A stretch of 64,000 nt of DNA from Antedon mediterranea (GCF_964355755.1 NC_092670.1:27391795-27455794); one strand, 5' to 3'. Counted from the stretch's first letter, positions 1-12,204 are shown. The notes: generated by a model not told the origin, from the sequence alone. Program-made: numbers and translations.

Positions 1-2370
1 TAGATGACTGAAGAGCTGATAATAGTCTATTTATATGAAATTAATGATCAATGAATGAAAAATAATGTCATGCAACTTTGTTTCTGATTTTAAAAAAGAT
101 CCATTTGTTTAGGCCTGTCATTCACAACCCTAAAAAATATCTCATTTTCCAAAAAAATAATTTTTTTCAATAAGAAAAAAAAAAAGCAATATCTCTAGAG
201 GTTGGAACCCGCTACTGAGAGCACTCAAACCTGGGTATTACCCGTTACGCCACGAACCAGTAGATAACTGAAGAGCTGATAATAGTCTATTTATATGAAA
301 TTAATGATCAATCAATGAAAAATAATGCCATGCAACTTTGTTTCTGATTTTAAAAAAGGTTCATTTTTTTAGGCCTGACATTTACAACCCTAAAAATATC
401 TCACTTTCAAAAAAAATATTTATTTTCAATTAAAAAAAAGAAAGAAAAGAAAAATCCCAAGAGGTTCGAACCCACTACTGCGAACACTCAAACTTGAGCA
501 TTACCCATTACGCCTCAAACCAGTAGATGACTGAAGAGCTGATAATAGTCTATTGATATGAAATGAATGATCAATCAATGAAAAATAATGCCAGGCAACT
601 TTGTTTCTGATTTTAAAAAAGGTTCACTTGTTTAGGCCTGACATTCACAACCCTAAAAAAATCTCATTTTCCCAAAAAATTCTTATTTTCAATAAGAAAA
701 AAAAAAAGAAATATCCCTAGAGGTTGGAACCCGCTACTGAGAGTACTCAAACCTGGGCATTACCCGTTACACCACAAACCAGTAGATAACTCAAGAGCTG
801 ATAATAGTCTATTTATATGAAATTAATGATCAATCAATGAAAAATAATGCCATGCAACTTTGTTTCTGATTTTAAAAAAGGTTCATTTGTTTAGGCCTGA
901 CATTTACAACCCTCAAAATATCTCACTTTCAAAAAAAATATTTATTTTCAATTAAAAAAAAGAAAGAAAGAAATATCCCTAGAGGTTCGAACCCACTACT
1001 GCGAGCACTCAAACTTGAGCATTACCCGTTACGCCTCAAACCAGTAGATGACTGAAGAGCTGATAATACTCTATTTATATGAAATGAATAATAAATCAAT
1101 GAAAAATTATGCCATGCAACTTTGTTTCTGATTTAAAAAATGTTCACTTGTTTAGGCCTGACATTTACAACCCTCAAAATATCTCACTTTCAAAAATAAT
1201 ATTTATTTTCAATTAAAAAAAAAAAGAAACAAAATATCCGTAGAGGTTCGAACCCACTAGTGAGAGCACTCAAACTTGAGTATTACCCGTTACGCCACAA
1301 ACCAGTAGATGACTGAAGAGCTGATAATACTCTATTTATATGAAATAAATAATAAATCAATGAAAAATAATGCCATGCAACTTTGTTTCTGATTTTAAAA
1401 AAGGTCCACTTGTTTAGGCCTGATATTTACAACCCTCAAAATATCTCACTTTCAAAAACCATATTTATTTTCAATTTAAAAAAAAAAGAAAAAAAATGTC
1501 CCCAGAGGATCGACCCACTACTCAGAGCACTCAAACTTGAGCATTACCCATTACGCCTCAAACCAGTAGATGACTGAAGTGCTGATAATAGTCTATTTAT
1601 ATGAAATGAATGATCAATCAATGAAAAATAATGCCATGCAACTTTGTTTCTGATTTTAAAAAAGGTCCACTTGTTTAGGCCTGACATTCACAACCCTAAA
1701 AAAATCTCATTTTCCCAATAAGAAAAAAAAAAGAAATATCCCTAGAGGTTGGAACCCGCTACTGAGAATACTCAAACCTGGGCATTACCCGTTACACCAC
1801 AAACCAGTAGATAACTGAAGAGCTGATAATAGTCTATTTATATGAAATTAATGATCAATCAATAAAAAATAATGCCATTCAACTTTGTTTCTGATTTTAA
1901 AAAAAGGTTCATTTATTTAGGCCTGACATTTACAACCCTCAAAATATCTCACTTTAAAAAAAAACTTTTATTTTCAATTAAAAAAAAAAAGAAAGGAAAT
2001 ATCCCTAGAGGTTCGAACCCACTACTGCGAGCACTCAAACTTGAGCATTATCCGTTACGCCACAAACCAGTAGATGGCTGAGTAGCTGATAATATTCTAT
2101 TTATATGAAATGAATGATCAATCAATGAAACATAATGCCATGCAACTTTGTTTCTGATTTAAAAAAATGTCCACTTGTTTAAGCCTGACATTTACTACCC
2201 TCAAAATATCTCACTTTTAAAAAACCATATTTATTTTCAATTTAAAAAAAGAAAGAAAAAACAATATCCCTAGAGGTTCGACCCACAACTCAGAGCACTC
2301 AAACCTGAGCATTACCCGTTAGGCCACAAACCAGTAGATGACTGAAGAGCTGATAATAGTCTATTTATAT
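1..2370 (-). repeat. ~260-bp tRNA-like satellite array, first block
   Basis: About nine tandem monomers of roughly 240-265 bp, each with the same order of blocks. On the plus strand a monomer reads: A-rich run, a B-box complement (GGTTCGAACCC), CTCAAACCTGAG, an A-box complement (CCGTTACGCCA), AGATGACTGAAGAGCTGATAA, TCAATCAATGAAAAATAATG, and TTTAGGCCTGACATTTACAA. Read on the minus strand this is A box (TGGCGTAACGG), then B box, then oligo-T, the layout of a tRNA-derived polymerase III unit. Monomers fall into subtypes: intact GGTTCGAACC, a variant GGTTGGAACCC that breaks the B box, and a one-base-deleted GGTTCGACCC. Short ORFs of 60-77 codons in these monomers are by-products of the repeat. 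The whole block recurs at about 17100-19228. Confidence 0.9.
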
Positions 2371-3538
2371 CAATATATATATCAATTTTCAAAATAGCAT
2401 GGGCTTAGATAATATACCATCTTTTTATTATAATGTTCTAAAGTGTTGTGTTGAATTTAATAATACGAATAATGAAGGTACAATTAACGAGTATGAAGAA
2501 GTGATAAAACAAAACTTATGGGGTAATAATGATATTAAATATAGAAACAAACCACTATTCTTTAAGAAGTGGATAGATGCAGGTTTTAATCAAATTGGAG
2601 ATATAATTATTTTCAATCGTCTAATGAAACCTATAGAAATAATTAAACAATTACGTATTAAGAAAAACTGGATAGCTGAATATTTTTCTCTAACCAGAGC
2701 TATTCCAAAAGAGTGGTTAAGTATAATTAAACATAATATGCCAAATATGAACCAATATATGAATGTGAATCTGGAATACAATATCAACAATATAATTAAG
2801 ATGACAACAAAAGATGTTTATTCTAACTTTGTTAATAATGTTTTTATTCCCCCGAAAAGCATACTTAAATGGAATAACATATTCAATGAAGATATCAAGT
2901 GGTGTGATGTCTGGAAAAGAAAAGTGAAAAACGAAAAAATTAAGAAATTTGCACAATTGAATTACAAATTACTAAATAGAGTTGTACCTACAAATCTAAA
3001 ACTGTATAACTGGAAACTGAAAAATAATAACATATGTAACAATTGTGGAGTCATTGAAGACGAAAAACATATGTTTTATTATTGTAAACGTAATCAAATA
3101 ATGTGGGAAAAAATTGACAATATATTTAAAAAGCTAGATAACAGCAGTAGCTCGTTCAAAGAACTCCTGTTAGGAAGTAAATGTCAATTAAAAAACCAAT
3201 TGTATTCAATAGCTGTGTACGTCATATACATAATTAAAATTAAAACTGAACTTAAAAAACCTGTATGCCAGAATCCCTGGATTCAGTTTAAATATATTTT
3301 AAAAGATATGAATACACTAGGCATGTTGTAACTTATAAGTGGCATCCATTTTTGTATTTTAAGATGTACAGTTTTTGTATGCATATAATCAAACCACTAT
3401 ATGTATAAAGGTTAAAAGAGTAAAAATCAGAAAATAACGAAAAAAGTAGAAAACAGAAATTTAATGTATGAAAATGAAATGTGAACGAAATTTGTATGAA
3501 AGAATGAATAAAGGTGGTGGTTAACCACAAAAGAGATA
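2371..3538 (+). mobile_element. 5'-truncated L1/Tx1-like LINE fragment, copy 1
   Basis: A non-satellite segment interrupts one monomer. The left junction follows CTATTTATAT and the right junction lies in an A-run before ATATCTCATTTTC. About 120 bp of the expected monomer between the two junctions is missing, so this is not a clean insertion with a target duplication. The segment holds the ORF2 C-terminal frame (2399-3331) and about 200 bp of 3' UTR-like sequence ending in AAAGAGATAAAAAA. Reverse transcriptase and endonuclease are absent, as in a 5'-truncated LINE. The same fragment occurs at 19229-20398 and 25627-26300. Confidence 0.8.
2399..3331 (+). pseudogene. LINE ORF2 C-terminal domain, truncated but open (copy 1)
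   Basis: A 310-codon open frame with no reverse transcriptase. The opening PSFYYNVLKCCVEF and the following NKPLFFKKWIDAGF resemble the segment after the RT domain in L1/Tx1-type ORF2 proteins. A zinc-knuckle-like region follows at about residues 211-230 (ICNNCGVIEDEKHMFYYC, a CxxC...H...C pattern as in zf-RVT), preceded by LNYKLLNRVVPTNLKLYNW. The frame is open upstream of the Met for a few codons, so the annotated start is arbitrary and the true protein began far upstream. Composition is AT-rich and lysine/asparagine-rich. Without RT or endonuclease it cannot act alone. The clade is inferred from remembered motifs; a profile search would settle it. Confidence 0.75.
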
Positions 3539-6500
3539 AAAAAAAAATATCTCATTTTCAAAATAAATATTGATTTGCAATAAGAAAAAAAAAGCAATAT
3601 CCCTAGAGGTTGGAACCCGCTACTGAGAGCACTCAAACCTGGATATTACCCGTTACGCCACAAACCAGTAGATAACTGAAGAGCTGATAATAATATATTT
3701 ATATGAAATTAATGATCAATTAATGAAAAATAATGCCATGCAACTTTGTTTCTGATTTTAAAAAAGGTTTATTTGTTTAGGCCTGACATTTACAACCCTC
3801 AAAATATCTCACTTAAAAAAAAAATATTTATTTTCAATTAAAAAAAAGAAAGAAAAGAAATATCCCTAGAGGTTCGAACCCACTACTGCGAGCACTCAAA
3901 CTTGAGCATTACCCGTTACGCCTCAAACCAGTAGATGACTGAAGAGCTGATAATACTCTATTTATATGAAATGAATAATAAATCAATGAAAAATAATGCC
4001 ATGCAGCTTTGATTCTGATTTTAAAAAAGGTTCACTTGCTTAGGCCTGACATTTACAACCCTCAAAATATCTCACTTTCAAAAACAATATTTATTTTCAA
4101 TTAAAAAAAAAAAAGAAACAAGATATCCGTAGAGGTTTGAACCCACTAGTGAGAGCACTCAAACTTGAGCATTACCCGTTACGCCACAAACCAGTAGATG
4201 ACTGAAGAGCTGATAATACTCTATTTATATGAAATAAATAATAAATCAATGAAAAATAATGCCATGCAACTTTGTTTCTGATTTTAAAAAAGATACATTT
4301 GTTTAGGCCTGACATTCACAACCCTAAAAAATATCTCATTCTCAAAAAAAATATTTATTTTCAATAAGAAAAAAAAAGCAATATCCCTAGAGGTTGGAAC
4401 CTGCTACTGAGAGCACTCAAACCTGGATATTACCCGTTACGCCACAAACCAGTAGATAACTGAAGAGCTGATAATAATATATTTATATGAAATTAATGAT
4501 CAATCAATGAAAAATAATGCCATGCAACTTTGTTTCTGATTTTAAAAAAGGTTTATTTGTTTAGGCCTGACATTTACAACTCTCAAAATATCTCACTTTC
4601 AAAAAAAATATTTATTTTCAATTAAAAAAAAAAAGAAAAAAAATATCCCTAGAGGTTCGACCCACTTCTCAGAGCACTCAAACCTGAGCATTACCCGTTA
4701 CGCCACAAACCAGTAGATGACTGAAGAGCTGATAATAGTCTATTTATATGAAATGAATGATCAATCAATGAAAAATAATGCCATGCAACTTTGTTTCTGA
4801 TTTTAAAAAAGATCCATTTGTTTAGGCCTGTCATTCACAACCCTAAAAAATATCTCATTTTCAAAAAAAATATTTATTTTCAATAAGAAAAAAAAAAGCA
4901 GTATCCCTAGAAGTTGGAACCCGCTACTGAGAGCACTCAAACCTGGGTATTACCCGTTACGCCACAAACCAGTAGATAACTGAAGAGCTGATAATAGTTT
5001 ATTTATATGAAATTAATGATCAATCAATGAAAAATAATGCCATGCAACTTTGTTTCTGATTTTAAAAAAAGGTTCATTTGTTTAGGCCTGACATTTACAA
5101 CCCTCAAAATATCTCAATTAAAAAAAAAATATTTATTTTCAATTAAAAAAAAAAAGAAAAGAAATATCCCTAGAGGTTCGAACCCACTACTGCGAGCACT
5201 CAAACTTGAGCATTACCCGTTACGCCTCAAACCAGTAGATGACTGAAGAGCTGATAATACTCTATTTATATGAAATGAATAATAAATGAATGAAAAATAA
5301 TGCCATGCAGCTTTGTTTCTGATTTTAAAAAAGGTTCACTTGTTTAGGCCTGACATTTACAACCCTCAAAATATCTCACTTTCAAAAACAATATTTATTT
5401 TCAATTAAAAAAAAAAGAAACAAAATATCCGTAGAGGTTCGAACCCACTAGTGAGAGCACTCAAACTTGAGCATTACCCGTTACGCCACAAACCAGTAGA
5501 TGACTGAAGAGCTGATAATACTCTATTTATATGAAATAAATAATAAATCAATGAAAAATAATGGCTTGCAACTTTGTTTCTGATTGAAAAAAATGTCCAC
5601 TTGTTTAGGCCTGACATTTACAACCCTCAAAATATCTCACTTTCAAAAACAATATTTATTTTCAAATAAAAAAAAATAAAAAAATATTCCTAGAGGTTCG
5701 AACCCACTACTGAGAGCACTCAAACCTGAACATTACCGGTTACGCCACCAACCAGTAGATGAGTGAACGAGCTGATAATAGTCTATTTATATGAAATCAA
5801 TGATCCAGCAATGTAAAATTATGTTATTCAACTTTTTTTCTAAAAAAAGGTCCACTTGTTCAGGCCTGACATTTACAACACTCAAAATATCTCACTTTCA
5901 AAAACAATATTTATTTTCAATTAAAAAAAAAAAAGAAAAAAAATATTCGTAGAGGTTCGAACCCACTACTGCGAGAACTCAAACCTGACCACTACCGGTT
6001 ACGCCACAAACCAGTAGATAAATGAAGAGCTGATAATAGTCTATTTATATGAAATTAATGATCAATCAATGAAAAATAATGCCATGAAACTTTGTTTCTG
6101 ATTTAAAAAAAGGTCCACTTGGTTAGGCTTGACATTTAAAACCATAAAAATATCTCACTTTCAAAAACAATATTTATTTTCAAATTAAAAAAAAAAGAAA
6201 AAAATTATCCCTAGAAGTTCGAATCCACTATTGAAATCACTCAAACCTGAGCATTACCCGTTACGCCACAAACCAGTAGATGAGTGAAGAGCTGATAATA
6301 GTCTATTTATATGAAATGAATGATCAATCAATGAAAAATAATGCCATGCAACTTTGTTTCTGATTTAAAAAAAGATCCATTTGTTTAGGCCTGTCATTCA
6401 CAACCCTAAAAAATATCTCATTTTCAAAAAAAATATTTATTTTCAATAAGAAAAAAAAAAGCAGTATCCCTAGAAGTTGGAACCCGCTACTGAGAGCACT

Positions 6501-8373
6501 CAAACCTGGGTATTACCCGTTACGCCACAAACCAGTAGATAACTGAAGAGCTGATAATAGTTTATTTATATGAAATTAATGATCAATCAATGAAAAATAA
6601 TGCCATGCAACTTTGTTTCTGATTTTAAAAAAAGGTTCATTTGTTTAGGCCTGACATTTACAACCCTCAAAATATCTCAATTAAAAAAAAAATATTTATT
6701 TTCAATTAAAAAAAAAAAGAAAAGAAATATCCCTAGAGGTTCGAACCCACTACTGCGAGCACTCAAACTTGAGCATTACCCGTTACGCCTCAAACCAGTA
6801 GATGACTGAAGAGCTGATAATACTCTATTTATATGAAATGAATAATAAATCAATGAAAAATAATGCCATGCAGCTTTGTTTCTGATTTTAAAAAAGGTTC
6901 ACTTGTTTAGGCCTGACATTTACAACCCTCAAATATCTCACTTTCAAAAACAATATTTATTTTCAATTAAAAAAAAAAGAAACAAAATATCCGTAGAGGT
7001 TCGAACCCACTAGTGAGAGCACTCAAACTTGAGCATTACCCGTTACGCCACAAACCAGTAGATAACTGAAGAGGTGATAATACTCTATTTATATGAAATA
7101 AATAATAAATCAATGAAAAATAATGCCATGCAACTTTGTTTCTGATTGAAAAAAATGTCCACTTGTTTAGGCCTGACATTTACAACCCTCAAAATATCTC
7201 ACTTTCAAAAACAATATTTATTTTCAAATAAAAAAAAATAAAAAAATATTCCTAGAGGTTCGAACCCACTACTGGGAGCACTCAAACCTGAGCATTCTCC
7301 GTTACGCCACAAACCAGTAGATGGCTGAGTAGCTGATAATAGTCTATTTATATGAAATGAATGATCAATCAATGAAAAATAATGCCATGCAACTTTGTTT
7401 CTGCTTTTAAAAAAGATCCATTTGTTTAGGCCTGACATTCACAACCCTAAAAAATATCTCATTTAAAAAAAAAATATTTATTTTCAATAAGAAAAAAAAA
7501 GCAATATCACTAGAGGTTGGAACCCGCTACTGAGAGCACTCAAACCTGGGTATTACCCGTTACGCCACAAACCAGTAGATAACTGAAGAGCTGATAATAG
7601 TCTATTTATATGAAATTAATGATCAATCAATGAAAAATAATGCCATGCAACTTTGTTTCTGATTTTAAAAAAGATCCATTTGTTTAGACCTGACATTCAC
7701 AACCCTAAAAAATATCTCATTTAAAAAAAAAAATTATTTTCAATAAGAAAAAAAAGCAATATCCCTAGAGGTTGGAACCCGCTACTGAGATCATTCAAAC
7801 CTGGGTAATACCCGTTACGCCACAAACCAGTAGATGACTGAAGAGCTGATAATAGTCTTTTTATAATGTATGGATGATCAATCAATGAAAAATAATACCA
7901 TGCAACTTTGTTTCTGATTTTAAAAAAGGTTCACTTGTTTAGGCCTGACCGTTGCAACCCTCAAAATATCTCATTTTCAAAAAAAATGTTTATTTTCAAT
8001 AAGGAAAAAAAAGCAATATCCCTAGAGGTTGGAACCCGCTACTGAGAGCACTCAACCCTGGGTATTACCCGTTAGGCCACAAACCAGTATATGATTGAAG
8101 AGATGATAATAGTCTATTTATATGAAATAGATGATCAATCATTGAAAAATAATGCCATGCAACTTTGTTTCTGATTTTAAAAAAGGTTCACTTGTTTAGG
8201 CCTGACAGTTGCAACTCTCAAAATATCTCCCTTTCAAAAACAATATTTATTTTCAATAAGAAAAAAAGAGAAAAAAAATACCCTTATAGGTTCGAACCCA
8301 CTACTGAGAGCACTCAAACCTGAGCATTACCCGTTACGCCACAAACCAGTAGATGAGTGAAGAGCTGATAATA
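3539..8373 (-). repeat. ~260-bp tRNA-like satellite array, second block
   Basis: About 18 monomers with the same organisation as at the window start. A clear example of the tRNA-like block lies at 8288-8341: on the minus strand the A box is at 8341-8331 (TGGCGTAACGG) and the B box at 8298-8288 (GGGTTCGAACC), followed by T-runs. The acceptor-stem positions do not pair, so this is not a functional tRNA. The last monomer stops at 8373 inside GATAATAGTCTATTT, where the Ngaro-like element is inserted, and continues at 15324. Confidence 0.9.
4717..7318. repeat. ~1.56-kb higher-order repeat within the 260-bp array
   Basis: The run from about 4717 to 5755 recurs at about 6280 to 7318 with an offset of 1562-1563 bp, six monomer lengths. 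Shared rare variants prove the pairing: GCAGTATCCCTAGAAGTTGG near 4897 and 6459, CTCAATTAAAAAAAA near 5113 and 6676, and TTTCTGATTGAAAAAAATG near 5577 and 7139. The two 69-codon ORFs contained in them translate identically. Confidence 0.75.
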
Positions 8374-8495
8374 TCACGTGATTGCGGGGCGCCCTCGCAA
8401 TCATCTTTTGACAGCGTGAGCATCTCATCCTCTTCACCTCACGCTGTCAACAGATTACCACGCCAGTTTTTGGCTAAGTAAAATAATTTTCACTT
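8374..8495 (+). repeat. Split direct repeat A1 (left end of Ngaro-like element)
   Basis: A 122-bp sequence starting TCACGTGATTGCGG and ending TTTTCACTT, matching A2 at 14999-15120 (offset 6625). It starts inside the palindrome ATCACGTGAT. It contains a near-palindrome at 8380-8402 (GATTGCG ... CGCAATC around GGGCGCCC) and a perfect 13-bp inverted repeat: TTGACAGCGTGAG at 8408-8420 and its complement at 8438-8450, with a 17-nt loop. Confidence 0.9.
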
Positions 8496-9229
8496 TTACA
8501 TTTACCAGTTCATTTTATCCTCATACACTTATAGGCTGTGTGAACTCACACAATATACTTTGACTGGAATTTATCTAACACCTTATCTTACCCCCATTCT
8601 GTTCGATTTTTTGTACTTTACTGTAATTTTGTTGTCTGGTTGTGTCCTACTAACTAGGCTCAACTCATTCGTTTCCGGTTTGAGCGAAAGCCTCGCTTTC
8701 CAACACGGCTTGGGTAATTCGTCCGACTCCATACTTGGTTCACATCAACCTTTGCCTGACTTCCGAATCAGTCATCACTATGAATGATAATACTGTACTG
8801 TTCTTTGGGGGGTGCCCGGCCTAAAGATAAACGACCTAACTAATTTTGTAAATCAAGTGGCAACATTCAAGCCAGATTTTTGATAATCGTCCTCGGATCG
8901 AATGACCTAGTTAAAAAGTAAGGTCTGCTTTCATACACGGAGCCTCTTATGCTAAGTTATGCCATTAAATAACAACAATCTTATTATCTGTTACTACTAC
9001 TGCAGTCACTGTGGACAATCCGGAACCGGATTTTAGAGGAAAAAAAAAACATAATTAAACAGAATAAACAAAAAAAAATGCCAGGCAATACACTGTTGAC
9101 ACCATTTATTATTTTTCCATTGTTTTACATCCAAAAGAAATAAATAATAACTTGTTGTTTTTCTTTCTTGATGCTACGCTAAACTGGCAAATATTTTGCA
9201 CAAATCTGAATGGTTTATAGTTAGTATAG
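8496..9229. other. Leader of Ngaro-like element, no recognised feature
   Basis: Between A1 and the repeat tract. A 75-codon frame at 8560-8787 has no recognisable motif and I do not treat it as a gene. TAAATAAT- and AAACAAAA-rich stretches near 9040-9150 look non-coding. This is where a 5' UTR or the start of ORF1 would lie in an intact Ngaro element. Confidence 0.5.
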
Positions 9230-11216
9230 CATTCATCTTATGACTCATGCTGGTTCCCTAAGTACATCATTCATTATATTAAGACACATGCTGGTTTCCA
9301 AAGTACAGCATTCATTATGACTCATGCTAGTTTCCCAAGTACAGCATTCATTATGACGATATGATGCTGGTTCCTATACTACCACCACATAATTGACTTA
9401 TGCTGGTTCATACGCCGACATACGCCGGTGTTTTATCACTCATCCTCTTAAGTACAGCATTCATTATATGACTCATGCTGGTTCCTATACTACCACCACA
9501 TAAATTGCTTATGCTGGTTCATACGCCGACATACGCCGGTGTTTTATCACTCATCCTCTTACGTACAGCATTCATTATGACTCATGCTGGTTCCCATACT
9601 ACCACCACATAATTACTTATGCTGCTTCATTTACTACCCCCACATACGGCGGTGTTTTATCACTCATGCTCTTAAGTACAGCATTCATTTTATGACTCAT
9701 GCTGGTTTCACTACTACCACCACATAATTTCTTATGCTGGTTCATTAACCCTTCTACCACCACATAATTTCTTATGCTGGTTCATTACCTACCTCCACAT
9801 ACGGCGGTGTTTTATCACTCATGCCCTTAAGTACAGCATTCTTTATATGACTCATGCTGGTTATATGACTCATGCTGGTTTCACTACTACCACCACATAA
9901 TTTCTTATGCTGGTTCACCATTATATGAATACTACCACCACATAATTTCTTATGCTGGTTTACCATTATATGACTACTACCACCAAATAATTTCTTATGC
10001 TGGTTCACCATTATATGAATACTACCACCACATAATTTCTTATGCTGGTTTACCATTATATGAATACTACCACCACATAATTTCTTATGCTGGTTTACCA
10101 TTATATGACTACTACCACCACATAATTTCTTATGCTGGTTCACCATTATATGACTACTACCACCACATAATTTCTTATGCTGGTTTACCATTATATGACT
10201 ACTACCACCACATAATTTCTTATGCTGGTTCACCATTATATGACTACTACCACCACATAATTTCTTATGCTGGTTTACCATTATATGACTACTACCACCA
10301 CATAATTTCTTATGCTGGTTCACCATTATATGACTACTACCACCACATAATTTCTTATGCTGGTTTACCATTATATGACTACTACCACCACATAATTTCT
10401 TATGCTGGTTCACCATTATATGACTACTACCACCACATAATTTCTTATGCTGGTTTACCATTATATGACTACTACCACCACATAATTTCTTATGCTGGTT
10501 TACCATTATATGACTACTACCACCACATAATTTCTTATGCTGGTTCACCATTATATGACTACTACCACCACATAATTTCTTATGCTGGTTTACCATTATA
10601 TGACTACCACCACCACATAATTTCTTATGCTGGTTTACCATTATATGACTACTACCACCACATAATTTCTTATGCTGGTTCACCATTATATGACTACTAC
10701 CACCACATAATTTCTTATGCTGGTTTACCACTATATGACTACCACCACCACATAATTTCTTATGCTGGTTTACCATTATATGACTACTACCACCACATAA
10801 TTTCTTATGCTGGTTCATTCATTATATTATGACTCATGCTGGTTCCCCTATTACCACCACATAATTACTTATGCTGGTTCATTAACCCTACTACCACCAC
10901 ATGATTTCTTATGCTGGTTCAATACCCACCCCCACATACGGCGGTGTTTTTATCACTCATGCTCTTAAGTACAGCATTCATTATATGACTCATGCTGGTT
11001 TCCCTACTACCACCGCATAATTACTTATGCTGGTTCATTAACTACCCCCACATACGGCGGTGTTTTATCACTCATGCTCTTAAGTACAGCATTCATTATT
11101 TGACTCATGCTGGTTATTTGACTCATGCTGGTCCCCCTACTATAACCCCATAGGGCGGTGGTGTCTTATCACCCTCCTCTAAGTACAGCATTTCTTTAAA
11201 TGACTCATGCTGGTTT
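9230..11216. repeat. Compound minisatellite tract inside the Ngaro-like element
   Basis: Nearly 2 kb built from variants of a few words: CATGCTGGTTC, TACTACCACCACATAATT, CAGCATTCATTATGAC and CGGCGGTGTTTTATCACTC. The flanks (9230-9889 and 10819-11216) are irregular with longer mixed units. The core at 9890-10818 is a regular 45-bp repeat. Nothing in it resembles gag, so it either expanded within or displaced the 5' coding region. Confidence 0.85.
9890..10818 (-). repeat. 45-bp minisatellite, ~20 units, open on the minus strand
   Basis: The unit begins TGCTGGTTTACCATTATATG, continues ACTACTACCACCACATAATT and ends TCTTA, 45 bp in total. C/T alternates at the TTCACC/TTTACC position between successive units. 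Because 45 is a multiple of three, one minus-strand frame (9772-10818, 348 codons) stays open throughout as a 15-residue repeat, VNQHKKLCGGSSHIM. The frame is antisense to the element's pol genes, and its length follows automatically from an open unit. I therefore annotate a repeat, not a gene; a Cys/Gly/His/Lys-rich repeat protein cannot be excluded. Confidence 0.85.
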
Positions 11217-11372
11217 CATTCTCTACCCCAATGCTGACTCTTGTCTCCAATCTTTTTTTTTTCCCTCCTTAACATGGTTGCAGGGCCCTTTTCCCCTGCA
11301 ACTTGATGATATCTGTCCACACACATTTTTCTTTCCGTCTTAATCGCACAACGATTTTCTTACAGATACACC

Positions 11373-11417
11373 ATGTCAGGACGGAAAAGAACTAACAAGA
11401 GGTAAAAAATACGGCAC

Positions 11418-11457
<40 letters not shown>

Positions 11458-11870
11458 TGCCAGTACCTGAATTTGACATAAATAAGAATTAAAGGACATG
11501 AGGCATATCGTCGAAACCCTGGTAACTTCTGTGGTTGAGATTAATGTCGCTAAGCCGAACCTACCGGCAGCTCTCTTCCTCAAACCCCCTACCTTGTCAA
11601 AAACTTAAAGAGAAAATAATCTCCCACAAATTCATCGAGCTGCACAATCTGCTCGACTTCAACAGCGCAGCGGAAGCTTTGACGCCAACGTTCACTGGTA
11701 CCTTTGAACTTGTGCCTAAGCCCAAATGCCGCATCTTAAACGAACACAACTGGCACTAGGCCTTTCACGACTTTGCCACAATTTTATTTAAGTAAATATA
11801 CGCAGGACATCTTAATTATTTTAAGTATATTAAATACCTCATGCGCAGTCATCCAAATTAATGGTACTTT
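11373..11870 (+). pseudogene. Gag-like / pre-RT remnant of Ngaro-like element
   Basis: An ATG at 11373 follows a polypyrimidine-AG (TTTTCTTACAG, a possible splice acceptor) and opens MSGRKRTNKR before a stop. A run of 36 A residues follows. Downstream, 11535-11759 encodes KIISHKFIELHNLLDF, and past a TAG the frame continues with AFHDFATILFK. This resembles the 'G-E-F-V-D-L ... LL ... W-x-x-AF-x-x-F' segment that precedes RT in DIRS/Ngaro elements. It is broken by at least two stops and the A-tract, so no functional product is expected. The assignment rests on position and pattern, with moderate confidence. Confidence 0.5.
11419..11454 (+). repeat. 36-bp poly(A) tract
   Basis: An uninterrupted A homopolymer after ACGGCACC and before TTGTGCC, inside the gag-like remnant. 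It could be slippage expansion of an AAA-rich lysine stretch or the tail of a lost insertion. No target duplication is visible to support the second idea. Confidence 0.9.
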
Positions 11871-12204
11871 TACGACTGATAATTTCGAATGGCTACTGAG
11901 TACACACTTTGCTCTTGGTCATCGGTTCGAGCCGACCTCCTGCATAAACTAGACGCAACGAGCTAACCATAAACCTCTAACCCATCCAACCGTGGAGCGT
12001 CCACTCGGCTTCTCCTACCATAACAGATTCAATAGATGTGTCCAGACAAACTGTCAGTATCGCCACTCGTTTTTCAGTGCTCGGGATCCCAATAATTCCC
12101 ACTAGAATAAGCGCACTCCTATCTGGTTACAAACACCACGCTTACTTAACCCTATGTTTCGCTCATGGCTTCTACCTTACATGGGGCTGCTTTTACAGCA
12201 ACTA

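Noticed and set aside
1383-8087. Many 60-77-codon ORFs with nearly the same protein (FKKRFI...LRALKLEHYPL) in the 260-bp array
   Set aside because: They are translations of the repeated monomer, including its antisense tRNA-like block, and vary with homopolymer length. No start context or conservation beyond the DNA repeat.
8288-8341. Functional tRNA genes in the 260-bp monomers
   Set aside because: A and B boxes are present, but the acceptor stem does not pair and no proper anticodon arm forms, so only tRNA-derived sequence is claimed.
9772-10818. 348-codon minus-strand ORF as a real repeat-protein gene
   Set aside because: A 45-bp unit with one open frame yields a long ORF automatically; it is antisense to the host element and has no promoter or flanking domain. 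Kept only as a finding.
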